Shown here: piece after piece, positions 25,227 to 34,056 of the stretch | How the letters are laid out: each line of letters begins with the position of its first letter | Numbering within the stretch: the stretch's first letter is position 1 | Assembly: GCA_902497035.1 (NCBI GenBank) | Contig: CABVDL010000005.1 | Span: 1 to 59,681 of the forward strand | From: an uncultured Prevotella sp. | GTDB lineage: Bacteria > Bacteroidota > Bacteroidia > Bacteroidales > Bacteroidaceae | DNA length: 59,681 nt | Direction: 5' to 3' | Notes under the pieces: generated by a model | The model's database searches: none | Seen by the model: only the letters and a program-made list of their open reading frames with translations | What the model was told of the DNA's origin: nothing | Position numbers and translations under genes: made by a program

Positions 25227-27866
25227 ATGGATGAGAATTTGACTATTGATCAGGACCGGATTATGAAAATCAACATTGAGGAGGAGATGAAGACCTCTTA
25301 CATCGACTACTCAATGTCGGTCATCGTAGCACGTGCGCTGCCCGATGTCCGCGACGGGTTCAAGCCTGTCCACCGCCGTATCCTCTACGGCATGCTCGGA
25401 CTGGGCAACACCAGCGACAAACCGTACAAGAAATGTGCGCGTGTCGTGGGCGAGGTGCTGGGTAAGTATCACCCCCACGGTGACAGGTCGGTCTATGGAG
25501 CCCTCGTACGCATGGGCCAGGACTGGAACATGCGCTACAAGCTCGTCGACGGACAGGGCAACTTCGGAAGCGTCGACGGCGACTCCCCAGCAGCCATGCG
25601 TTACACCGAGTGCCGCCTCTCGAAAATGGGCGAGCACATCATGGACGACATCGACAAGGATACCGTCGACATGACCAACAACTTCGACGACACCCTGAAG
25701 GAGCCCACCGTCATGCCCACGAAAATCCCCAACCTGCTGGTCAACGGCGGCAACGGCATCGCTGTGGGTATGGCCACCAACATACCCACGCATAACCTCA
25801 ACGAGGTCATTGACGGCTGCTGCGCTTTCATCGACAACCCCGACATCGACGTGGACGGGCTGATGAAGTACATTCCCGCGCCCGACTTCCCCACCGGGGC
25901 CTACATCTATGGACTGCAGGGCGTCAGGGAAGCCTATGCCACCGGACGCGGGCGCATCGTGATGCGCGCAAAGGCCGAGATTGAAAGCGACGAGTCGCAC
26001 GATAAGATTGTCGTCACCGAAATCCCATACGGAGTCAACAAGCAGCAGCTCATCGAGTATATTGCCGACCTCGTGAAGGAGGGAAAGCTGGAGGGCATCT
26101 CCAACGTCAACGATGAGACCGGCCGTCAGGGTATGCGCATTGTCGTCGACGTGAAGAAAGATGCCAACGCCAAGGTCATTCTCAACAAGCTCTTCAAGAT
26201 GACCGCCCTGCAGAGCAGCTTCTCTGTCAACTGCATCGCGCTGGTACCCAACAAACACGACCATTCGCAGCTGCGTCCGAAAATACTCTCGCTCAAGGAT
26301 TGCATCTCCTATTTCATCGACCATCGCCACGAGGTGACCATCCGCCGCACAAAGTTCGACCTCAACAAGGCCAGGGAACGTGCCCATATCCTTGAGGGAC
26401 TGATAATCGCCTGCGACAACATCGACGAGGTGGTACACATCATACGCAGCAGCGAGTCGCCCTCCGACGCACAGCGTAACCTGGAGCAGCGCTTCAGTCT
26501 CGACGAACTGCAGTCGAAGGCTATTGTTGACATGCGTCTGGCCCAGCTCACCAAGCTACGTACCGACCAGCTGCACCAGGAATATGACGAGCTGCAGAGG
26601 CAGATTGAGTATCTTCAGCAAATCCTTGACGACCCCGAGCTCTGCAAGAAAGTGATGAAAGACGATCTCAACGAGGTCAAGGAGAAATACGGCGACGGGC
26701 GCCGCACGCAGATTATCCCCGACGAGCATGAATTCAATGCCGAGGACTTCTATCCCAACGACCCCGTGGTCATCACGGTGAGCCACCTCGGCTACATCAA
26801 GCGCACGCCGCTCAAGGAGTTCCGCGAGCAGGCCCGCGGAGGCGTCGGCTCAAAGGGAGCCCACACGCGGGAGAAAGACTTCACCGAGTTCATCTATCCC
26901 GCCACGATGCACCAGACCATGCTCTTCTTCACCCGCTTCGGCCGGTGCTACTGGCTCCACTGCTACGACATTCCAGAGGGTGACAAGACATCGAAGGGAC
27001 GCGCCATACAGAACCTGCTCAACATCGAGACGGGCGACGGCGTCAACGCTTTCCTGCGACTCAGAGGCCGCGGACTTGAGAACGAGGAATTCGTCAATAG
27101 CCACTATGTCGTCTTTGCCACCAAGAACGGCACCGTCAAGAAGACATGCCTCAAGGAATACTCCCGCCCGCGTGCCAACGGTGTTAGGGCCATCACCATT
27201 GCCGACGGCGACGAGGTGGTCGACGTACGTCTAACCAACGGCAGCAATGAACTCATTATCGCGGACCGCAACGGCCGCGCCGTGCGTTTCGACGAGAGTG
27301 CCATACGCCCCATGGGCCGTGGAGCCACCGGCGTGCGCGGCATGATGCTCGACAGCGACGGCGACGAGGTAATCGGCATGATTGTCGTCAACGACCCGGA
27401 GAAGGAAACCGCAATGGTCGTCAGCGAGAACGGCTTCGGCAAGCGCTCGCCCATTGAGGACTACCGCAAGACCAACCGGGGCGGCCGCGGTGTCAAGACC
27501 ATGGCCATCACCGAGAAGACGGGCAGGCTCGTCGCACTGAAGAACGTGACCGACATCAACGACCTGATGATCATCAACAAGAGCGGCATCGTCATCCGTA
27601 TGGCCGTTGCCGACGTCAGGGTAATGGGCCGAGCCACACAGGGTGTCAGACTCATCAACCTCACGAAGAAAAACGATGTCATTGCCAGCGTGTGCAAGGT
27701 GATGAGCTCTGAGCTGGAGGCTACTGTCGAGGCTGAGAGCCGGCAGAAGATGAGCAATGCTGAGGAGCGCTTCTCCGAGGCCACAAACGCCCATGCCCTC
27801 AGCCAACCGGCAGCCGGATCCTCTGCCGACGAGGACGAAAGCCGGCAGTCAGACTCCGAAAAATAA
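25227..27866 (+). CDS. gyrA: DNA gyrase subunit A
   Basis: Breakage-reunion subunit of DNA gyrase, which introduces negative supercoils. The 879-residue protein has the winged-helix/tower domain with the active-site Tyr in AAMRYTECR, the coiled-coil region, and the six-blade C-terminal DNA-wrapping domain, including a GyrA-box-like QARGGVGSKG. The C-terminal tail is Ser/Glu/Asp-rich. In the quinolone-resistance region it reads KYHPHGDRSVYGALVRM, so the position equivalent to E. coli Ser83 is Arg87 (codon AGG at 25485-25487). It lies alone after its own promoter; a TPR gene follows 40 bases later. Confidence 0.97.
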   Translation: MDENLTIDQDRIMKINIEEEMKTSYIDYSMSVIVARALPDVRDGFKPVHRRILYGMLGLGNTSDKPYKKCARVVGEVLGKYHPHGDRSVYGALVRMGQDWNMRYKLVDGQGNFGSVDGDSPAAMRYTECRLSKMGEHIMDDIDKDTVDMTNNFDDTLKEPTVMPTKIPNLLVNGGNGIAVGMATNIPTHNLNEVIDGCCAFIDNPDIDVDGLMKYIPAPDFPTGAYIYGLQGVREAYATGRGRIVMRAKAEIESDESHDKIVVTEIPYGVNKQQLIEYIADLVKEGKLEGISNVNDETGRQGMRIVVDVKKDANAKVILNKLFKMTALQSSFSVNCIALVPNKHDHSQLRPKILSLKDCISYFIDHRHEVTIRRTKFDLNKARERAHILEGLIIACDNIDEVVHIIRSSESPSDAQRNLEQRFSLDELQSKAIVDMRLAQLTKLRTDQLHQEYDELQRQIEYLQQILDDPELCKKVMKDDLNEVKEKYGDGRRTQIIPDEHEFNAEDFYPNDPVVITVSHLGYIKRTPLKEFREQARGGVGSKGAHTREKDFTEFIYPATMHQTMLFFTRFGRCYWLHCYDIPEGDKTSKGRAIQNLLNIETGDGVNAFLRLRGRGLENEEFVNSHYVVFATKNGTVKKTCLKEYSRPRANGVRAITIADGDEVVDVRLTNGSNELIIADRNGRAVRFDESAIRPMGRGATGVRGMMLDSDGDEVIGMIVVNDPEKETAMVVSENGFGKRSPIEDYRKTNRGGRGVKTMAITEKTGRLVALKNVTDINDLMIINKSGIVIRMAVADVRVMGRATQGVRLINLTKKNDVIASVCKVMSSELEATVEAESRQKMSNAEERFSEATNAHALSQPAAGSSADEDESRQSDSEK

Positions 27867-27906
27867 AAACAAATGGATAAATCAGAAAATTTAAAATAAC
27901 GAGCTT

Positions 27907-29142
27907 ATGAAAAAAATCATGTTCGCAGCCCTGATGATGCTCGGCACATCGGCTGCTTTTGCAGGCGACAGCGAGCCCTTGAAGGCTGTCCTTGGTACCA
28001 AGGACTATGCTCAGGCCACCCAGTTGCTCAAGCAGAACCTCAACCAAATGGCCAATGCCTCTGAGAAAGCAAAAGCCTACAACCATGTGACAGGTCTTGC
28101 CCTCGACGCCTTCGACAAGCAGAATGCGGTTGAGGCAGCCAACATCCAGGCACAAATCACAAAGGCCAAGATACAGCCCATCGACACGCTGGTGTACTAC
28201 GAGGCCGCCTACAATGCACTGGTCAACGGTCTTGAGTGCATTAAGTACGACGCAGAGCCCAACGAGAAGGGCAAAGTGAAGCCAAAGTTCACCGATGCTC
28301 TGAAGACGAAGCTGAGCAATGCCCGCCTTACACTGGTGAATGCAGGCAACTACTTTGCCCAGAAGTCCAACCAAGAGGGTGTGCTGAAGTATTGGGGCAC
28401 CTTCCTCGACACTGATAGCAACCCGCTCTTTGCTGCCACAAAGGAGGGCGAGAAGCAGTACCTCGGACAGGTGGCTTACTATACCGCACTCTATGCCGGA
28501 CAGGCAAAGCTTTTTGACAAGGCCGAGAAATACGCCGACATCGCCATGGCCGACTCTGCCATGCGCACTCAGGCCGAGGCTTTCAAGTATTCGGTGGCCA
28601 GAATGAACATCAAGAACGCTGCCGACTCCTTGGCGTTCACCGACAAGCTGCGCGCGGCCTACGCCGCCGACCCCAATAACGAGACGGTGTTCGGGCTACT
28701 CTGCGACATGTACAACGGAATGAACAAGACCGACGAGGTGTCCAGGTTGGTCGATGAGAAGCTGGCCGCTGACCCCAACAACTTCACTGCCCTCGCCACA
28801 AAGGCCAGACTGCTCCTCGACAAGGAGGCTAAGAGCGCAAAGCCAAACTTTGACGAGAGCATCAGCCTCTACAAGAAAGCTGCGGGTATCAACCCGAAAA
28901 ATTCAGTTGTACTGACCTTCCTCGGCTTTGCCATCAACAACAAAGCTCAGCTGATCAACAACAACCCCAACGCCCAGAAAGAACTATACAACGAATCAAT
29001 GGGATATCTGGAGAAGGCAAGAAGCCTTGACCCGAATAGAGAGCAGTCCAATTGGGCCTATCCTTTGTATCAATGCTATTATGCCCTTTATGGCACAGAT
29101 GATTCCCGTACTCAGCAACTACAGAATCTTATCAAGAAATAA
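27907..29142 (+). CDS. Secreted tetratricopeptide-repeat protein
   Basis: A 411-residue exported protein. A signal peptide (MKKIMFAALMMLGTSAAFAG, about 1-19) precedes a helical body of TPR-like repeats (for example KLFDKAEKYADIAMADSA, ASINLYKKAAGINPKN-type units near 300-335). The TPR protein encoded at 37844 has similar architecture and a similar C-terminal ending around PLY-x-CYYALYG. A periplasmic scaffold role is inferred. It lies 40 bases behind gyrA and is followed by a strong terminator. Confidence 0.8.
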   Translation: MKKIMFAALMMLGTSAAFAGDSEPLKAVLGTKDYAQATQLLKQNLNQMANASEKAKAYNHVTGLALDAFDKQNAVEAANIQAQITKAKIQPIDTLVYYEAAYNALVNGLECIKYDAEPNEKGKVKPKFTDALKTKLSNARLTLVNAGNYFAQKSNQEGVLKYWGTFLDTDSNPLFAATKEGEKQYLGQVAYYTALYAGQAKLFDKAEKYADIAMADSAMRTQAEAFKYSVARMNIKNAADSLAFTDKLRAAYAADPNNETVFGLLCDMYNGMNKTDEVSRLVDEKLAADPNNFTALATKARLLLDKEAKSAKPNFDESISLYKKAAGINPKNSVVLTFLGFAINNKAQLINNNPNAQKELYNESMGYLEKARSLDPNREQSNWAYPLYQCYYALYGTDDSRTQQLQNLIKK

Positions 29143-29174
29143 AGCCGCTTGCCAAGCAATTGCTTATAATATGG

Positions 29175-29209
29175 AAAGTGCGTCAAGACCATGCGTCTTG
29201 ACGCACTTT
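29175..29209 (+). terminator. Terminator after the TPR gene
   Basis: AAAGTGCGTCAAGAC and GTCTTGACGCACTTT form a perfect 15-bp stem with a 5-base loop, followed by GCTTTTCC. It separates the gyrA-TPR unit from pfkA. Confidence 0.85.
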
Positions 29210-29311
29210 GCTTTTCCAGTACTTTCCGTTTCATCTTGGTTCGGTTTCCGTAACAAGTGCAAAAACAATGTTTTCTATTTCGTTAAAGCAATATAAATAA
29301 CGGAAGATAAC

Positions 29312-29342
29312 TTTGGGATTAATAAAATAATGACTAACTTTG
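29312..29342 (+). promoter_or_regulatory. Promoter of pfkA and probably the atp operon
   Basis: TTTG at 29312-29315, a 19-base spacer and TAACTTTG at 29335-29342. The TTTG is itself the end of another TAACTTTG (29308-29315), so two boxes are arranged head to tail. The leader is about 60 bases. Confidence 0.65.
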
Positions 29343-29405
29343 CCATTAACTAAAAGATAATTATTTCTGTCCAAGAAAAGTCAACTAATTAATATTAACG
29401 ACAAA

Positions 29406-30383
29406 ATGGCAAAGATTAAGACTATAGGTGTGCTTACCTCAGGCGGAGATGCTCCTGGCATGAACGCAGCCATTAGGGCCGTAACAAGGTCAGGCATTTG
29501 TAATGGTTTTAATATCAAGGGTATATATCGTGGTTATGACGGTCTCATAGAGGATGATGTGAAGCCGTTCACTACTGAAAATGTGTCAGGCATTATCATG
29601 CAGGGCGGCACCATACTGAAGACTGCCCGCTCAAGGGCCTTTATGACGAAAGAGGGCCGTGACCAGGCTTACGAGACCCTGAAGAAAGAGGAAATAGACG
29701 CACTTGTCGTCATCGGCGGCAATGGTTCTCTGACTGGTGCCATGGAGTTTGCCCGCGACTACGACCTTTGCTGCATCGGCTTGCCCGGAACGATTGACAA
29801 CGACCTCTATGGCACTGATACAACTATAGGATACGATACAACACTTAATACCATCGTTGACTGTGTTGACCGCATACGGGATACCGCCCAGAGCCATCAG
29901 CGCATCTTCTTCGTTGAGGTAATGGGGCGTGATGCCGGCTTCCTGGCACAGAACTCTGCTATAGCCAGCGGTGCTGAGGCAGCAATCATTCCTGAGGACT
30001 CTACGGATGTGGACCAGTTGGCCAAGTTCATGGAACGTGGTATCCGTAAGTCTAAAAAGAGCTGCATTGTTATTGTCTCAGAAAGTCCCAAGTGTGGTGC
30101 CATGTACTATGCCGAGCGTGTACGCAAGGAGTTTCCTGAGTATGACGTGCGTGTGTCAATCCTTGGTTACTTGCAACGTGGCGGGCGTCCCTCAGCTCAT
30201 GACCGCATCCTTGCAAGCCGCACTGGGGTGGCTGCCGTTGAAGCCATCATGCAAGGACAGCGCAACATTATGGTCGGCCAGCGCAACAATGAGATAGTCT
30301 ATGTGCCATTGTCAGAGGCTATTAGGTCAGACAAGCCTTTCGATAAGAAGCTTATCGAGGTGCTTGACGAATTGAGCATTTGA
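29406..30383 (+). CDS. pfkA: 6-phosphofructokinase, ATP type
   Basis: Phosphorylates fructose 6-phosphate, the committed step of glycolysis. The 325-residue length matches bacterial PfkA. TSGGDAPGMN (11-20) binds phosphate; PGTIDND (127-133) carries the catalytic Asp131 and Asp133; GGNGS (104-108) has Gly at the position that allows ATP, although the preceding residue is Asn where E. coli has Asp103. This differs from the PPi enzyme at 6274 (GGDDS). Only 39 bases separate it from atpD, so it may share a transcript with ATP synthase. Confidence 0.93.
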   Translation: MAKIKTIGVLTSGGDAPGMNAAIRAVTRSGICNGFNIKGIYRGYDGLIEDDVKPFTTENVSGIIMQGGTILKTARSRAFMTKEGRDQAYETLKKEEIDALVVIGGNGSLTGAMEFARDYDLCCIGLPGTIDNDLYGTDTTIGYDTTLNTIVDCVDRIRDTAQSHQRIFFVEVMGRDAGFLAQNSAIASGAEAAIIPEDSTDVDQLAKFMERGIRKSKKSCIVIVSESPKCGAMYYAERVRKEFPEYDVRVSILGYLQRGGRPSAHDRILASRTGVAAVEAIMQGQRNIMVGQRNNEIVYVPLSEAIRSDKPFDKKLIEVLDELSI

Positions 30384-30422
30384 TGGCCAGATAAAAAGAA
30401 ACAATATTAAATCTATAGTAAT

Positions 30423-31949
30423 ATGTCACAGATTAACGGACACATTTCTCAAATTATCGGTCCTGTTATCGATGTCTTCTTCGATACGCAAGGTCAGGAT
30501 CCCGAGAAAGTGCTGCCAAAAATTTATGAGGCATTGAAGGTTAAGCGTCCCAATGGCAGTGACCTTGTTCTTGAGGTTGAGCAGCACATTGGAGAGGATA
30601 CCGTCCGCTGCATTGCCATGGACAGTACCGACGGCCTGGAACGTGGTCTTGAGGTTATCACAACTGGATCACCTATTCAAATGCCTTCTGGAGACCAAAT
30701 TCGTGGTCGTATGATGAATGTCATAGGTCAGCCCATCGACGGCATGAAGCCGTTGGACATGAAAGGTTCCTACCCTATTCATCGCCCCGCGCCAAAGTTT
30801 GAGGATCTTTCCACCCACAAAGAGATGCTGCCTACGGGCATCAAGGTCATTGACCTGCTTGAGCCTTATATGCGTGGCGGTAAAATCGGCCTCTTCGGGG
30901 GTGCCGGTGTGGGCAAGACGGTACTCATCATGGAATTGATGAACAACATCGCCAAAGGCCACAGCGGCTACTCTGTGTTCGCAGGTGTTGGTGAGCGTAC
31001 GCGTGAGGGCAACGACCTTATCCGTGACATGCTTGACTCTGGGGTCATACGCTATGGCGAAAAGTTCAGGAAAGCCATGGACGAAGGCAAATGGGACTTG
31101 TCTCTGGTTGACCCTGCTGAACTGGAGAAGTCGCAGTCAACTCTTGTATATGGACAGATGAATGAGCCGCCAGGGGCGCGCGCCCGCGTGGCTCTGTCCG
31201 GTCTAACCATAGCCGAGGAGTTCCGTGACCATGGCGGAAAGGATGGGCAACCTGCTGATATCATGTTCTTTATCGACAATATCTTCCGTTTCACTCAAGC
31301 TGGTTCTGAGGTTTCAGCCCTGCTGGGCAGAATGCCTTCTGCCGTTGGTTACCAACCTACCCTTGCCAGTGAGATGGGTGCCATGCAGGAGCGCATCACC
31401 TCTACCAAGCACGGCTCCATTACTTCGGTTCAGGCCGTGTATGTACCAGCAGACGACCTTACTGATCCAGCCCCGGCAACGACTTTCTCTCACCTTGATG
31501 CCACTACAGTGCTTGACCGTAAGATTACCGAGCTTGGTATCTACCCTGCGGTTGACCCACTTGCAAGCACGTCGCGTATTCTTGACCCGCTGATTGTAGG
31601 TAAGGACCACTATGATTGTGCCCAACGCGTGAAAGAGACCTTACAGCATTACAATGAGTTACAGGATATAATCGCCATCTTAGGCATGGATGAGTTGTCT
31701 GATGAGGATAAGTTGGTTGTAAATCGCGCGCGCCGTGTCCAGCGCTTCCTTTCCCAGCCTTTCGCAGTAGCAGAGCAGTTCACAGGGGTGCCTGGCGTGA
31801 TGGTCAGCATCGAAGATACCATTAAGGGTTTCAATGCCATTCTTGATGGTGAGGTCGATGACTTGCCCGAGCAGGCATTTATGAATGTCGGCACTATTGA
31901 CGATGCCATCGCTAAGGGCAAGAAGCTGATGGAAGCAGCTAAGGCATAA
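30423..31949 (+). CDS. atpD: ATP synthase F1 subunit beta
   Basis: Catalytic F1 subunit. The 508-residue protein has the P-loop GGAGVGKT (Walker A), the catalytic Glu in GERTREGN, and FIDNIFRFTQAGSEVS (Walker B). It heads the operon in the order typical of Bacteroidota, where beta and epsilon precede the Fo genes. It lies directly after pfkA. Confidence 0.97.
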   Translation: MSQINGHISQIIGPVIDVFFDTQGQDPEKVLPKIYEALKVKRPNGSDLVLEVEQHIGEDTVRCIAMDSTDGLERGLEVITTGSPIQMPSGDQIRGRMMNVIGQPIDGMKPLDMKGSYPIHRPAPKFEDLSTHKEMLPTGIKVIDLLEPYMRGGKIGLFGGAGVGKTVLIMELMNNIAKGHSGYSVFAGVGERTREGNDLIRDMLDSGVIRYGEKFRKAMDEGKWDLSLVDPAELEKSQSTLVYGQMNEPPGARARVALSGLTIAEEFRDHGGKDGQPADIMFFIDNIFRFTQAGSEVSALLGRMPSAVGYQPTLASEMGAMQERITSTKHGSITSVQAVYVPADDLTDPAPATTFSHLDATTVLDRKITELGIYPAVDPLASTSRILDPLIVGKDHYDCAQRVKETLQHYNELQDIIAILGMDELSDEDKLVVNRARRVQRFLSQPFAVAEQFTGVPGVMVSIEDTIKGFNAILDGEVDDLPEQAFMNVGTIDDAIAKGKKLMEAAKA

Positions 31950-31963
31950 ATATATAATAAGGT

Positions 31964-32209
31964 ATGTTGAAGTTAAAGGTCATTTCACCGGAAAAAGTAA
32001 TCTATGACGGAGATGTGGAGTCTGTCAAAGTGCCTGGGACACTCGGAAGCTTCGAGGTCTTGAGCAATCATGCTCCCATCATCTCTTCGCTGGTAAAGGG
32101 AATTGTTGAGTATGTTACGAAAGATGGTTCCCGGACAGTGGATATAGATGGAGGTTTCGTTGAAGTGGAGAACAACGAGGTCAACCTCTGCGTTGAGTTG
32201 CAACAATAG
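31964..32209 (+). CDS. atpC: ATP synthase F1 subunit epsilon, short form
   Basis: Central-stalk subunit. The 81 residues contain only the N-terminal beta-sandwich (VISPEKVIYDGDVESVKVPGT, VLSNHAPIISSL). The C-terminal helical hairpin that inhibits ATP hydrolysis in E. coli (full length 139 residues) is absent. Short epsilon subunits are common in Bacteroidota, so this is probably normal for the lineage rather than truncation. It follows atpD by 14 bases. Confidence 0.93.
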   Translation: MLKLKVISPEKVIYDGDVESVKVPGTLGSFEVLSNHAPIISSLVKGIVEYVTKDGSRTVDIDGGFVEVENNEVNLCVELQQ

Positions 32210-32218
32210 CGCATACTG

Positions 32219-32401
32219 ATGAAAACGAAGCTTGTCAACAAAATAGGATTGTGGGTGATTGCGGGAGTTTACCTTCTTGCTTTGCTTGTGATTAATGTGC
32301 TTGACAAGAGAGAGTTGGTCACGGGCGTAGTTGTCAGTGCAATCGTAGTTCTCACTGTCTGGATAGCAATAATGGCTGTATGGTCTCGGTACTCGCGATA
32401 A
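32219..32401 (+). CDS. Small two-span membrane protein of the atp operon
   Basis: A 60-residue protein with two hydrophobic segments (about 9-27 and 36-54), starting MKTKLVNKIGLWVIAGVYLL. It lies nine bases after atpC, and its stop overlaps the next small gene by one base (TAATG). Position and topology suggest a counterpart of AtpI/AtpZ-type accessory proteins that help c-ring assembly, but no sequence motif confirms this. Confidence 0.72.
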   Translation: MKTKLVNKIGLWVIAGVYLLALLVINVLDKRELVTGVVVSAIVVLTVWIAIMAVWSRYSR

Positions 32402-32658
32402 TGTTCAGCCTGCTGCTTCTTGTAGCCTTGGGCGCAGGATGGATGGCGGGGTATAGGCATTTCAAAGCAGAAGGCCATCAGATGCTCGTGCGGTTCTACA
32501 TGGCCTATGCAGCGTTCCGCGTGTTCATAATACTGGGTTATGCAGCCATCTATATATTCTTCATCTCAGACAGTGTCGCAGAGTCGAAAGCGTTTGTTCT
32601 GATGCTTTTCTCAATGTATGTCCTGATGATGGCTTTGACGCTGATATTGAAACATTAA
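32401..32658 (+). CDS. Small multi-span membrane protein of the atp operon
   Basis: An 85-residue protein with about three membrane segments (near 1-16, 28-52 and 62-82). The start at 32401 is chosen because it overlaps the previous stop (TAATG). It precedes atpB by 13 bases. An AtpI-like Fo assembly role is inferred from position only. In Bacteroidota two small membrane genes in this interval are usually left as hypothetical. Confidence 0.72.
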   Translation: MFSLLLLVALGAGWMAGYRHFKAEGHQMLVRFYMAYAAFRVFIILGYAAIYIFFISDSVAESKAFVLMLFSMYVLMMALTLILKH

Positions 32659-32671
32659 AAGGTCTTGATAA

Positions 32672-33736
32672 ATGAGATATTTTAAATATATATTATGCTT
32701 GGCGCTGACATTGCTCCTTGCTTTACCTGACTTAGCAGCAGCCACGGGTGAAAGCAAGCCAAATGCCTCGTCCATTGTATTGGGGCACATTAAGGACTCC
32801 TACGAATGGCACGTCACGGATATTGGGAAGAAACAAGTTATCATCAACTTGCCGGTAATCGTCAAGAGTTCTACGGGGTGGCATGTCTTCAGCTCGGCCG
32901 CATTTGCAGAAGAAGCCGATGCCAACGGCTACCGTAGGGGACCTTACAACCTTGTTATTGCTACTAAAGGCAACCACGCAGGCAAGATAGTTGAGGTTAT
33001 AGGCAATACCGTTACCGTTCCGCTTGACATTTCGATAACAAAGACGGTGGCATGCCTTTTTATAGATGCCATCATTCTCTTGCTTATCATCCTTATACCA
33101 GCTCGTTGGTACCGAAATCGCAAGCCAGAGGACAAGGCTCCGGGTGGCTTTGTCGGATTAATAGAAATGCTTGTAAGCTGGGTTGAGGACAACATCATTA
33201 AAGTAGGAGTTGGAGAGGGGTATGAGAAATACTCACCCTATCTGCTCACATGCTTCTTCTTCATCTTCACTTGCAATCTAATGGGCGTTGTTCCATTCCC
33301 ACCGGGCGGTGGAAATGTTACTGGTAATATTGCCATAACGTTTTTCCTGGCCTTCTGTACGTTCGTAATCACGCAGTTCAGTGGCACGAAACATTATTGG
33401 AAAGACATTTTCTGGCCTGATGTTCCTATTGCATTGAAGGCATTCCCACTGATTCCTCTCATCGAATTCGTGGGCATCTTCACCAAGCCTTTTGCACTGA
33501 TGATCCGACTTTTTGCGAATATGATGGCAGGCCATGCTATAGCCCTCTCACTCACAAGCATCATCTTTGTGGTGGCCTCAATGGGTATAGGCATAGCCAT
33601 CGGCATGTCGGCGCTCAGCGTACTAATGAGCATTTTCATGATGTGCCTTGAACTACTGGTCTGCTTCATTCAGTCTATGGTGTTCACAATGCTCAGCTCC
33701 ATCTTCATTGGTCTGGCGCGGGCAAAGGAAGAATAA
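32672..33736 (+). CDS. atpB: ATP synthase Fo subunit a
   Basis: Proton-channel subunit. The 354-residue protein has a signal-peptide-like start (RYFKYILCLALTLLLALPDLAAA) and a periplasmic N-terminal extension of about 120 residues, typical of Bacteroidota and longer than E. coli subunit a (271). The essential Arg is Arg279 in LMIRLFANMMAGH. Later helices (SLTSIIFVVASMGIGIAIG) complete the channel. Upstream of atpE in the operon. Confidence 0.95.
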   Translation: MRYFKYILCLALTLLLALPDLAAATGESKPNASSIVLGHIKDSYEWHVTDIGKKQVIINLPVIVKSSTGWHVFSSAAFAEEADANGYRRGPYNLVIATKGNHAGKIVEVIGNTVTVPLDISITKTVACLFIDAIILLLIILIPARWYRNRKPEDKAPGGFVGLIEMLVSWVEDNIIKVGVGEGYEKYSPYLLTCFFFIFTCNLMGVVPFPPGGGNVTGNIAITFFLAFCTFVITQFSGTKHYWKDIFWPDVPIALKAFPLIPLIEFVGIFTKPFALMIRLFANMMAGHAIALSLTSIIFVVASMGIGIAIGMSALSVLMSIFMMCLELLVCFIQSMVFTMLSSIFIGLARAKEE

Positions 33737-33785
33737 ATTTTATACTAAGATATTAATAAACATCAAACATAAAAACATTACAACT

Positions 33786-34031
33786 ATGATTTCAGCATTA
33801 TTATTACAGGCCGCAGCAGCTGGCCTTGGTAAGTTGGGCGCTGGTGTCGGCGCAGGTCTTGCAGCAATTGGCGCAGGTATAGGTATTGGCCGCATCGGTG
33901 GTCAGGCAATGGATGCCATGGCCCGTCAGCCCGAGGTCATCAGCAAGATTTTCACAAACATGATTGTTGCTGCAGCCCTTATTGAGGGTGTTGCCCTCTT
34001 CGCTGTGGTTGTGGCTTTCCTCTGCATCTAA
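33786..34031 (+). CDS. atpE: ATP synthase Fo subunit c
   Basis: c-ring subunit of 81 residues forming two transmembrane helices joined by the polar loop ARQPE (46-50). The ion-carrying carboxylate is Glu67 in ALIEGVALF. The Glu is followed by Gly rather than Ser/Thr, and helix 1 lacks the Gln typical of sodium-binding rings, so proton coupling is expected. The ATG at 33786 is chosen; longer in-frame starts run into atpB. Confidence 0.96.
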   Translation: MISALLLQAAAAGLGKLGAGVGAGLAAIGAGIGIGRIGGQAMDAMARQPEVISKIFTNMIVAAALIEGVALFAVVVAFLCI

Positions 34032-34056
34032 TCAAGACTAATAATAGTTACTGCGT

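Noticed and set aside
25311..26438. A 375-codon open frame antisense to gyrA
   Set aside because: GyrA is unmistakable on the plus strand; the antisense frame shows no motif and has shadow-like composition.
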